This document shows, piece after piece, positions 25,744 through 33,439 of a stretch of DNA of 64,000 bases (positions are counted from its first letter, which is position 1; every line of letters starts with the position of its first letter). Below the pieces are notes generated by a model, which was given only the letters and a program-made list of their open reading frames with translations, was not told where the DNA came from and searched no databases. Where the stretch lies: contig NZ_CP108427.1 of assembly GCF_035982055.1 (NCBI RefSeq), positions 2,914,001-2,978,000 on the forward strand, given 5' to 3'. The position numbers were made by a program, and so were the translations under genes. The stretch is from Streptomyces sp. NBC_01288. GTDB taxonomy: Bacteria > Actinomycetota > Actinomycetes > Streptomycetales > Streptomycetaceae.

Positions 25744-26774
25744 TTCTTGTACACCCCCTGCTCGCCCATGAGGTGGGCCACTTTGTTCGCGGCGAGGACC
25801 AGCCCGAGGCTGATCACGCCCTTGACGAGTCCGGCGGCGGCCGCGTAGCCGAAGTCCTGGTTGCGGACGCCGTTCCACCAGACGAAGGTGTCGAGGACCT
25901 CCGCCGCTCCCGGCCCCACGGCGTCGCGCTGGAGCAGGATCTGCTCGAAGCCGACAGTCAGCGCGTCACCGACCCGCAGCACGAGCAACAGCGCGATCAC
26001 CGGCCGCAACGCCGGCAGCGTGACGTGCCACATCCGGCGCCACCGCCCCGCGCCGTCCATCGCGGCGGCCTCGTACAGATCGGGGCTGACGGAGGACAGC
26101 GCGGCGAGGAAGACGATGATCCCCCAGCCCGCGTCCTTCCACACGCTCTGCGCGGTGATCAGGAACTTGAACGTGTTGGGGTCGGTCATGACGTCGAGGC
26201 CGTCGAAGCCGTGTTGCCGCAGGAGTTGCGAGAACAGGCCTGCCCCGCCCAGGAGTTGTTGGAAGACGGCGATGACCAGCACCCAGGAGAAGAAGTGCGG
26301 GAGGTAGAGGATCGCCTGTGAGAGCGCCCGAACCCGGGGCCTGACCACGCTGTTGATGAGCAGCGCGAGCAGGATCGGGATCGGGAAGAACAGGATGAGC
26401 TGGAGGAAGAACAGGACCAGCGTGTTCTGTACGGCGTTCCAGAATGACGAGTCCGCGAAGATCAGCTGGAAGTTCTCCAGGCCGACCCAGGGGCTGTGCA
26501 GCATCGAGACGATGCCGTTGTCGCTGACGTAGGGGTCGTAGTCCTCGAAGGCGACGATGTTGCCGAGGATCGGCAGGTAGTTGAAGACCAGGATGAGCAG
26601 GACGGCCGGCAGGGTCATCAGGAGCAGGACGCGGTCGCGTCTGAACCTGAGCCGCCAACTCACCTTCGCCTTGGGCTTGTTCTGCCGGGAGCCGGTGGCG
26701 CCGCCGGACGCCACCGGGGGCTTCCCTGTCGTGTCGGCCTCGGTCCTGCTCCGAGGCACCGTGCTGTGGGACAC
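25740..26774 (-). CDS. Oligosaccharide ABC transporter permease (first, LplB-like)
   Basis: A 344-residue permease starting at GTG (AAGGAG seven bases upstream). A long hydrophilic N-terminus (about 45 residues, rich in Lys/Arg) precedes six helices, e.g. VLLLMTLPAVLLILVFNYLP, LVLFFLQLILFFPIPILLALL and LYLPHFFSWVLVIAVFQQLL. The EAA loop is SPDLYEAAAMDGAGRWRRMWHVTLPAL. It is of the LplB family used for complex oligosaccharides. Together with the downstream permease and upstream lipoprotein it forms the importer of the island, likely carrying xyloglucan fragments. Confidence 0.94.
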   Translation of the reverse strand: MSHSTVPRSRTEADTTGKPPVASGGATGSRQNKPKAKVSWRLRFRRDRVLLLMTLPAVLLILVFNYLPILGNIVAFEDYDPYVSDNGIVSMLHSPWVGLENFQLIFADSSFWNAVQNTLVLFFLQLILFFPIPILLALLINSVVRPRVRALSQAILYLPHFFSWVLVIAVFQQLLGGAGLFSQLLRQHGFDGLDVMTDPNTFKFLITAQSVWKDAGWGIIVFLAALSSVSPDLYEAAAMDGAGRWRRMWHVTLPALRPVIALLLVLRVGDALTVGFEQILLQRDAVGPGAAEVLDTFVWWNGVRNQDFGYAAAAGLVKGVISLGLVLAANKVAHLMGEQGVYKK

Positions 26775-26801
26775 GGCCGTTCTCCTTGCCTCGGTACTCG
26801 G

Positions 26802-28493
26802 TCAGCTCGCCGCTGTGCCGTTGTCGTCGAGCAACTTCTGGTACCAGGCGCGGAGTTGCTCGCCGCCCTTGCTCTTCCAGTCCGATACGGCCTGCTGCAT
26901 GTCGCTGATCTTCTTGCGGCCGCGGGTGATGTCGTCCTCCAACTGCTCGAAGTCGTTGAGGAGGTTGGTGTAGCGGCTCGGCTCGGTGATCTGCTGGCCG
27001 TAGAAGCTCGACTTCTTTGTGAAGGCGCCCATCCGCTGCTGCCACTCGACCTGCGCCTTGGCGACCTCGGGGAAGTCGGGGTGGGCGATCGTCGCGGCGG
27101 GACTGGCGACCATCACGTAGGCGTTGATGACCTCGTTGTTGCCCTGGTCGGTCTTGGTGGGGACACCGTTCTTGACGGTGTAATGGGTGCCCTCCACGCC
27201 GTAGTTGGTGAGCATGTACTCCTTGGTGCCGTACGGCGCGGCGGTGACGTTGGCGACGGCCAGCGCGTCGTGGATCACGGACTCGGAGGCCTTCTTGCTG
27301 ATGAAGGCGAAGATGCCGGCCGGTTCGCCGGCCCACAGGGTCGGGTCGCCGCCGTCGTGGCCGAAGATGTCCATGCCCCAGATCTTGTAGGACGGGTTCT
27401 GGGTGGCCTGTTCGGCGGTGCGGCTCCACCACTGCGAGATGTCCTGGGCGTAGATGAGGAACTCGCCCGCCGCGAACTTGGGGCCCGGGTCGGTGGCCGC
27501 GCTCTTGCCCAACTTGGCGTCGGGGTGCACGTATCCGGCGGCGAACAGCTTGCGCGTCCACTCCAGCGCTTCGAGGTACTCCGGCGTCTCGACGCGGTTG
27601 ACCAGCTTGCCGTCGACGAGGTTCCAGCCGAGCGACTTCTCGCTGCCGGAGAGCACGCCCCACATGTTGAAGGCCGTCCACTTCATGTCCAGGCAGGCCC
27701 AGCGCTTGGCCTTGGCGTTGGTGATCTCCTTGGCCAGGGCCATGAACTCGTCGGCGGAGGTGGGGACTTCGTACCCCTCCTTGTCGAAGATGTCCTTGCG
27801 GTAGAGCGGCACGATGTTGGGGACGTACGAGGACGGCATCGGCAGTCCGCGCAGCTTGCCGCCGAAGATGCAGCGCTGCCAGGCGTCGGACGGGATCGCC
27901 GCGAGGTTCGGGTAGTCCTTGACCTTGTCGCCGGCGAGGTAGGGGCCGAGGTCGGCGAACTTGCCGATGATGGCGCTGGGTATCTTGCCGCCCATGTTCC
28001 AGCCGGGGACGACCACGACGTCCGGGATGTCGCTGGAGGCGAGCACCGCGCCGAGCTTCTGGTCGTAGGTGTTGCCGTCCTGGTTCTGCCAGGCCACGTC
28101 GACGCCGATGAGGCTGTTCATCGCCTTGTAGTAGGCGTTGTCGCTCTTCGGCGGCGAGCCCCAGAACGGCGCCATGACGGTGACCTTGCCGCCCTTGCCG
28201 AGCTTCTTCGGCACCGAGGTCTTCAGCGTGGCGAGGTCCAGCTTGCTGGAGAAGCCGATCGCGGAGCCGTTCTTGGAGGGGAGGTCCGGGCTCACCACGT
28301 TGCTGGCCACGAAGGCCGGCAGCAGCTTCTTGACGCCCTTGCCCTCCGAACTGCCCCCGCCCGAACCGCTGTCCGAGGCCCCGCAGGCGGAGAGCAGCGG
28401 TACCCCACCCGCCACCGCTGCGGCGACGACCGCCGTGGAGGCGAGGAAACTTCTCCGGCTGGGAGCGGAGGCGGCGGAGGCGTTCGGCGTCAT
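26802..28493 (-). CDS. Extracellular oligosaccharide-binding lipoprotein of ABC importer
   Basis: A 563-residue solute-binding protein. It has a Tat-like signal SRRSFLASTAVVAAAVAGG and a lipobox PLLSAC, so Cys is lipidated and the protein is tethered outside the membrane. A Gly/Ser linker (GASDSGSGGGSSEG) follows. The size and features (VTVMAPFWGSPPKSDNAYYKAMN, WGVLSGSEKSLGWNLVDGKL) fit the large LplA-type binding proteins that take complex oligosaccharides. It is the first gene of the minus-strand operon, 83 bp from a TCGAAGCGCTTCGA operator. Xyloglucan oligosaccharide is the probable ligand from context. Confidence 0.93.
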   Translation of the reverse strand: MTPNASAASAPSRRSFLASTAVVAAAVAGGVPLLSACGASDSGSGGGSSEGKGVKKLLPAFVASNVVSPDLPSKNGSAIGFSSKLDLATLKTSVPKKLGKGGKVTVMAPFWGSPPKSDNAYYKAMNSLIGVDVAWQNQDGNTYDQKLGAVLASSDIPDVVVVPGWNMGGKIPSAIIGKFADLGPYLAGDKVKDYPNLAAIPSDAWQRCIFGGKLRGLPMPSSYVPNIVPLYRKDIFDKEGYEVPTSADEFMALAKEITNAKAKRWACLDMKWTAFNMWGVLSGSEKSLGWNLVDGKLVNRVETPEYLEALEWTRKLFAAGYVHPDAKLGKSAATDPGPKFAAGEFLIYAQDISQWWSRTAEQATQNPSYKIWGMDIFGHDGGDPTLWAGEPAGIFAFISKKASESVIHDALAVANVTAAPYGTKEYMLTNYGVEGTHYTVKNGVPTKTDQGNNEVINAYVMVASPAATIAHPDFPEVAKAQVEWQQRMGAFTKKSSFYGQQITEPSRYTNLLNDFEQLEDDITRGRKKISDMQQAVSDWKSKGGEQLRAWYQKLLDDNGTAAS

Positions 28494-28575
28494 TGCGTCA
28501 ACCCTTCATGGCGCACCAGGACACCCGGCGGTGGAGCCGTCGGCTGCGGTGTCTTGAGTGGAACAGAGCACTTAG

Positions 28576-28589
28576 TCGAAGCGCTTCGA
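28576..28589. promoter_or_regulatory. Operator TCGAAGCGCTTCGA for the importer operon
   Basis: A perfect 14-bp palindrome identical to the core of the site at 13636-13653. It is 83 bp upstream of the binding-protein start, on the importer side of the divergent intergenic region. Confidence 0.85.
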
Positions 28590-28706
28590 TGTTGCTGCGA
28601 GGTTAAGTGAACACCCAAGGGTGCACAAGGGTCGTTCCCAAGATTCCTCGGAGGTGCGGGGCATGACCTGTCCGTATGTGCTGCTTGAAATAACGGTGAA
28701 GGTCTC

Positions 28707-28748
28707 TTGACACCCGACCCGCATCGAATCAGCATCGAAGCGCTTCGA
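28707..28748 (+). promoter_or_regulatory. GH3 promoter with overlapping operator
   Basis: TTGACA (28707-28712) with a 17-bp spacer to CAGCAT (28730-28735) forms a plausible promoter for the GH3 gene. The operator TCGAAGCGCTTCGA (28735-28748) sits over the expected transcription start, the position for simple steric repression by the LacI-family protein. Confidence 0.65.
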
Positions 28749-28784
28749 AAGAGCCGCGCCGCTCCATCGCAAGGGGAACCCCAC

Positions 28785-31622
28785 GTGACCGCACAAACGC
28801 CGCCTACGCCGCCTTTCCGCGATCCGCACCTGCCGTTCGCGAAGCGCATCGACGACCTGCTGGCACGGCTCACCGCCGACGAGAAGGTCGGCTTCCTGCA
28901 CCAGTACGCGCCCGCCGTGGAGCGTCTGGGCGTCGCCGCGTTCCGCACCGGCCAGGAGGCCCTGCACGGCGTCGCGTGGATGGGCCCGGCGACGGTCTTC
29001 CCGCAGGCGGTGGGCCTGGGCGCGACCTGGAACGAGGATCTCGTACGACGGGTCGGCGACGCGGTGTCCAAGGAGGTCCGCGCGATGCGGGCCCGCGACG
29101 ACCGCGTCGGCCTCAACGTGTGGTCCCCGACGGTGAATCTGCTGCGCCACCCGCTGTGGGGCCGTAACGAGGAGGGCTACTCGGAGGACCCGAAGCTGAC
29201 CTCGGTGATCGCCACCGCGTACACGCGCGGTCTGCGCGGCGACCACCCGACGTACTGGCGCACGGCCCCCGTCCTCAAGCACTGGCTGGCCCACAACAAC
29301 GAGACGGGCCGCGACATCTCGTCCTCCTCGGTCCGCCCGCGCGTGCTGCACGAGTACGACCTGCGCGCCTTCCGCGAGACGGTCGAGGCGGGCGCGGTGG
29401 CGGGCGTGATGCCCGCGTACAACCTGGTCAACGGCCGCCCCAACCACGTCTCGCCGTATCTCCGCGAGCACCTGCGCACCTGGACCGACGAGGACCTCCT
29501 CGTCTGCTCGGACGCGGGCGCGCCCTCCAACCTGGTCGACTCCGAGCACTACTTCGACACCCACGAGGAGGCGACGGCGGCCTCGCTGCTGTCCGGCGTG
29601 GACAGCTTCACCGACCACGGCACGGACGCTTCGACGATCGTCGCGCGGGTCCAAGGCGCGCTGGACCAGGGCCTGTTGACCGAGGCGGACATCGACGCGG
29701 CGGTCCGCCGTCAGCTCTCGGTGCGGTTCCGGCTCGGCGAGTTCGACCCGGCGCACGACCCGCACGCCGACATCAAGGACTTCGACACCCCGGCGCACCG
29801 GGCCCTCGCCCAGGAGGCCGCCGAGCAAGCGGTCGTCCTCCTCAAGAACGACGCCGACCTGCTGCCCCTCGCCCACGACACCCGCCTCGCCGTCGTCGGC
29901 CTGCTCGCGGACGAGTGCAAACTCGACTGGTACAGCGGCACGTTGATCCACCGCTCGACTCCGCTGGAGGGCCTGTACGAGCGGTTCGGCGCCGAGCGCG
30001 TCGAGTTCGCGGAGGGCGTGGACCGGGTCCGGCTGCGCACAGCCCAAGGCACCTTCCTGCATGTCCCGTTGGTGGAGGTGGCCGACGAAGTACGCGGCGC
30101 CGAGGGCGCGTTGGACCCGGCCCTCCTCGCGGGCCGCACCGACCTCCCGCCGCTCACCACGGACGACACCGGCACCGAGCTGGCCCTCGCCGACTGGGGC
30201 GAGGGCGTCCTCACCCTCCGCGCCCCCGACGGCCGTTACCTCTCGGTCGCCGACGACGGCTACGTCCGCGCCTCCGCCGACCAGCCCGGAGGCTGGGTCA
30301 TCCAAGAGACATTCCGCCTGGAACCCCACGAGAACGGTCACCTCCTGCTGCACATCGGTACGGGTCGCCACGTCTCTGTCGCCGCCGACGGCGTGAAGGT
30401 TGCCGAAGAAGGCGCGGAAATCTTCGAGTTGGTGATCACCGAACGCGGCGAGGATGCGGTGGCCAGGGTCGCGCAGGCGGCGGACGTGGTGCTCGTGGTC
30501 GCGGGCAACGACCCGCACATCAACGGCCGCGAGACCGAGGACCGTACGACCCTCCACCTCCCCGCCCACCAGCAGCGCCTGCTGCGCGCGGCCCGCGCCG
30601 CGAACCCCAACACCGTCCTGGCCCTGGTCTCCGCGTACCCGTACACGGTCGGCCCCGCCGACCTCCCCGCGATCCTGTGGACCGCCCACGGCGGCCAGGC
30701 TGCGGGCACCGCCCTGGCCCGCGTCCTCGCCGGCGACGTCTCCCCCGCCGGCCGCCTCCCCCAGACCTGGTACGCCGCCGACACCGACCTGCCCGACCTC
30801 CTCGACTACGACGTGATCGGCGGCCGCCAGACCTACCTCTACTTCGAGGGAACCCCCCTCTTCCCCTTCGGCCACGGCCTGTCGTACGCGTCCTTCGCGT
30901 ACGGCGCCCTGACGGCCCGGGTCGAACTCGACGCGGTGCACGTGGAGTTCACGGTCACCAACACCGGCGACGTGACGGCCGACGAGGTCGCGCAGCTGTA
31001 CACGCACGCCGCCGACCCGTCGGTCCCGCGTCCGCGCCGCGAACTCGTGGCGCACCGACGGGTGACCCTCGCACCGGGCGAGCGGGCGGAGCTGGACTTC
31101 CGACTCCCGCTGTCCGCGTTCGAGTTCTGGGATGTGACACACGGCGCGTGGCGGCTGGAGCCGGGGCCGTACGACCTCCTCGTCGGCGCCTCCAGCGAGG
31201 ACACCCGCCTGCGTACGACGGTGACACTCACCGGCGAGCCCGCAGCACCCCGCCCCGTCCTCCAACACGGCCTGGGCGCGGCCGACTTCGACGAGCAGTC
31301 AGGCGGCGAGATCGTCGACCGCACGAAGGCGGCAGGCGACGCGGTGACCCCGACCCAGGGCGGTACGGCCGAACTGGTCTACCGGCACTGCGACTTCGGC
31401 ACCGGTATCACGGAGGTGACCGTGGAGGTGGCGGGCGAGGGCGTCGTAGAACTGTCCCTGGACGGCGGCCCGGCACTCGCCCAACTCGCCCTGCCCGCAC
31501 CGACGTCGGGCCCGTACGACTACACCACGCTCGGCGCCGGGATCGTCGTCGAGGGCGTGCACGATGTGCACCTGAAGCTGCGTGGCCCACTGCGGCTCGC
31601 GCATGTCGGCTTCTCCGGCTGA
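28785..31622 (+). CDS. GH3 beta-glucosidase with fascin-like insertion (cytoplasmic)
   Basis: A 945-residue GH3 enzyme, GTG start after AAGGGGAACCCCAC, no signal peptide. Residues about 20-320 form the TIM barrel with nucleophile Asp243 (VCSDAGAP). The C-terminal sandwich begins AAEQAVVLLKNDADLLPL but is interrupted at about 412-550 by a beta-rich fascin/beta-trefoil-like block (GRYLSVADDGYV; GRHVSVAADG). It resumes at VVLVVAGNDPHINGRETEDRTTL, where the acid/base Glu probably lies. A FnIII-like domain (about 705-800) and a C-terminal carbohydrate-binding-like beta domain follow. It probably removes unsubstituted glucose (or xylose) from xyloglucan fragments. It is divergent from the importer operon. 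Confidence 0.92.
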   Translation: MTAQTPPTPPFRDPHLPFAKRIDDLLARLTADEKVGFLHQYAPAVERLGVAAFRTGQEALHGVAWMGPATVFPQAVGLGATWNEDLVRRVGDAVSKEVRAMRARDDRVGLNVWSPTVNLLRHPLWGRNEEGYSEDPKLTSVIATAYTRGLRGDHPTYWRTAPVLKHWLAHNNETGRDISSSSVRPRVLHEYDLRAFRETVEAGAVAGVMPAYNLVNGRPNHVSPYLREHLRTWTDEDLLVCSDAGAPSNLVDSEHYFDTHEEATAASLLSGVDSFTDHGTDASTIVARVQGALDQGLLTEADIDAAVRRQLSVRFRLGEFDPAHDPHADIKDFDTPAHRALAQEAAEQAVVLLKNDADLLPLAHDTRLAVVGLLADECKLDWYSGTLIHRSTPLEGLYERFGAERVEFAEGVDRVRLRTAQGTFLHVPLVEVADEVRGAEGALDPALLAGRTDLPPLTTDDTGTELALADWGEGVLTLRAPDGRYLSVADDGYVRASADQPGGWVIQETFRLEPHENGHLLLHIGTGRHVSVAADGVKVAEEGAEIFELVITERGEDAVARVAQAADVVLVVAGNDPHINGRETEDRTTLHLPAHQQRLLRAARAANPNTVLALVSAYPYTVGPADLPAILWTAHGGQAAGTALARVLAGDVSPAGRLPQTWYAADTDLPDLLDYDVIGGRQTYLYFEGTPLFPFGHGLSYASFAYGALTARVELDAVHVEFTVTNTGDVTADEVAQLYTHAADPSVPRPRRELVAHRRVTLAPGERAELDFRLPLSAFEFWDVTHGAWRLEPGPYDLLVGASSEDTRLRTTVTLTGEPAAPRPVLQHGLGAADFDEQSGGEIVDRTKAAGDAVTPTQGGTAELVYRHCDFGTGITEVTVEVAGEGVVELSLDGGPALAQLALPAPTSGPYDYTTLGAGIVVEGVHDVHLKLRGPLRLAHVGFSG

Positions 31623-31648
31623 GGGTCCGGAGGCAGCCGACGACAATG

Positions 31649-31688
31649 AAGGGGCCCGGCACCGGAAGGCATCGGTGCCGGGCCCCTT
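31649..31688. terminator. Bidirectional terminator after GH3
   Basis: A perfect 16-bp inverted repeat (AAGGGGCCCGGCACCG and its complement) around an 8-nt loop, 27 bp beyond the GH3 stop. It separates the xyloglucan island from the convergent aldehyde dehydrogenase gene. Confidence 0.92.
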
Positions 31689-31775
31689 CGGGGAGGCTAT
31701 ATGAAAATGGATCCCATTAGCTAGGTCCGTCGGGTGAGAGAACGGTCAGAGCGACCGCTCCCGCCCCGAGCCCGG

Positions 31776-33236
31776 TCAGAGCGCGAGGCCCGTGAGCACC
31801 AGCACCCGCTCGTAGGTGTAGTCGTCCATCGCGAACTTCACGCCCTCGCGGCCGACCCCGGACTGCTTGGCGCCGCCGTACGGCATCTGGTCGGCGCGGT
31901 AGGACGGGACGTCGCCGATCACGACGCCGCCGACTTCGAGGGCGCGGTGGGCGCGGAAGGCGGCCTGTACGTCGTGGGTGAACACCCCTGCCTGGAGGCC
32001 GTACTTGGAGTCGTTGGCGGCGGCGAAGGCGGCGGCCTCGCCGTCCACCTTCGTCACGGTCAGCACCGGTCCGAAGACCTCCTCGCAGGAGATCGTCGTG
32101 TCGGCCGGTACGTCGGTGAGGACGGTCGGCGCGTACGAGGCGCCGTCGCGCTTGCCGCCGGTGAGGAGGGTGGCACCGGCCTCGACGGCCTCCTGGACCC
32201 ACGACTCGACGCGCTGCGCGGCGGCCTCGCTGACCAGCGGCCCGACGTCGGTCTTGTCGTCGCTCGGGTCGCCGGTGACCTGGGCCTCGACGGCGGCGAC
32301 TATGCGCGGGAGCAGCCGGTCGTAGACGGCCGCGTCGGCGATGACCCGCTGCACGGAGATGCAGGACTGGCCGCCCTGGTAGTTGGAGAAGGTGGCGATG
32401 CGGGTCGCGGCCCAGTCGAGGTCGGCGTCGGAGGCGTAGTCCCCGAGGACCACGGCCGCGCCGTTGCCGCCCAGCTCCAGGGTGCAGTGCTTGCGCGGCA
32501 CCGAGTCCATGATCGCGTAGCCGACCTTCTCCGAACCGGTGAAGGAGATCACCGGCAGCCGCTCGTCCTGGACGAGGGCGGGCATGTGGTCGTTGGCGAC
32601 CGGCAGAACGCTCCAGGCGCCGGTGGGCAGTTCGGTCTCGGCGAGCAGGTCGCCGATGATCAGCCCGGAGAGCGGGGTGGCCGGGGCGGGCTTGAGGATG
32701 ATCGGCACGCCGGCCGCGATCGCGGGGGCGATCTTGTGGGCGCAGAGGTTCAGCGGGAAGTTGAAGGGCGCGATGCCGAGGACGACGCCCTTCGGGAAGC
32801 GCCGGGTGAGGGCGAGCCGGCCCTGGCCGCCGGCGTCGGTGTCGAGGCGCTGGGCCTCGCCGCCGTTGAAGCGCCGGGACTCCTCCGCCGCGAACCGGAA
32901 CACGGACACCGCTCGGCCGACCTCGCCGCGCGCCCACTTGATCGGCTTGCCGTTCTCGGCGGAGATGAGCTGCGCGATCTCCTCGGTGCGCTCGACGAGA
33001 CGCCGGCTGACGTGGTCGAGGGCGGCGGCGCGGACGTGGGCGGGGGTCGCGGCGAACTCGTCCCGTACGGCGTACGCGGCGGCCACCGCCTCCTCGACCT
33101 GGGCGTCGGTCGGCACGCTGACCTTGCCGACGAGGCGTCCGTCCCAGGGCGAGGTGACGTCGAAGGTGTCCTCGCCGGTGGCCTGGCGGCCGGCGAGCCA
33201 GAAGGCGTGGGTGACTGCCACAGTTTCGTTGGGCAT
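31776..33236 (-). CDS. NAD(P)-dependent aldehyde dehydrogenase
   Basis: A 486-residue ALDH-superfamily enzyme. The catalytic Cys292 lies in NYQGGQSCISVQR and the general base Glu in TLELGGNGAAV. Cofactor-site motifs are GIAPFNFPLNL and SFTGSEKVG. It resembles lactaldehyde/succinate-semialdehyde-type dehydrogenases but the exact substrate is not readable. gabT and a PucR-type regulator lie upstream, so a succinate-semialdehyde role in GABA breakdown is plausible. Start is the ATG of MPNETVAV; the frame stays open upstream through a 10-bp tandem repeat, which I regard as non-coding. The nearest GGAAGG is about 14 bases away, so translation initiation may be weak. Confidence 0.88.
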   Translation of the reverse strand: MPNETVAVTHAFWLAGRQATGEDTFDVTSPWDGRLVGKVSVPTDAQVEEAVAAAYAVRDEFAATPAHVRAAALDHVSRRLVERTEEIAQLISAENGKPIKWARGEVGRAVSVFRFAAEESRRFNGGEAQRLDTDAGGQGRLALTRRFPKGVVLGIAPFNFPLNLCAHKIAPAIAAGVPIILKPAPATPLSGLIIGDLLAETELPTGAWSVLPVANDHMPALVQDERLPVISFTGSEKVGYAIMDSVPRKHCTLELGGNGAAVVLGDYASDADLDWAATRIATFSNYQGGQSCISVQRVIADAAVYDRLLPRIVAAVEAQVTGDPSDDKTDVGPLVSEAAAQRVESWVQEAVEAGATLLTGGKRDGASYAPTVLTDVPADTTISCEEVFGPVLTVTKVDGEAAAFAAANDSKYGLQAGVFTHDVQAAFRAHRALEVGGVVIGDVPSYRADQMPYGGAKQSGVGREGVKFAMDDYTYERVLVLTGLAL

Positions 33237-33270
33237 TGCGTGTGCCGGCCCTTCCGCGTTGGGGGTGCTT

Positions 33271-33350
33271 GTTCTCGGTGCTGCTCGGTGCTGCTCGGTG
33301 TTTCTCAGTGCTACTCGGTGCTTCTCAGTGCTACTCGGTGCTTCTCTGTC
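33271..33350 (-). repeat. 10-bp tandem repeat array upstream of the aldehyde dehydrogenase gene
   Basis: Seven exact-length 10-bp units plus a degenerate eighth. On the coding strand of the dehydrogenase the consensus is CACYGAGNAG, with the alternation CACCGAGTAG/CACTGAGAAG giving a partial 20-bp period. It occupies 35-114 bp upstream of the start codon. The period equals one helical turn, so every unit faces the same side, which suggests a multi-site protein-binding array. Confidence 0.85.
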
Positions 33351-33439
33351 AACGGTAGGTGCGGGGAGGCGGGGGTGCGTTTGTCCGGGCCGTAGCAGTA
33401 CCGCGCCGGGACACTCCAGTTCGGCAGATGCCGTTCCGC

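Noticed and set aside
33271..33350. Short direct repeats as a CRISPR array
   Set aside because: Units are only 10 bp and contiguous, without spacers, and there are no cas genes.
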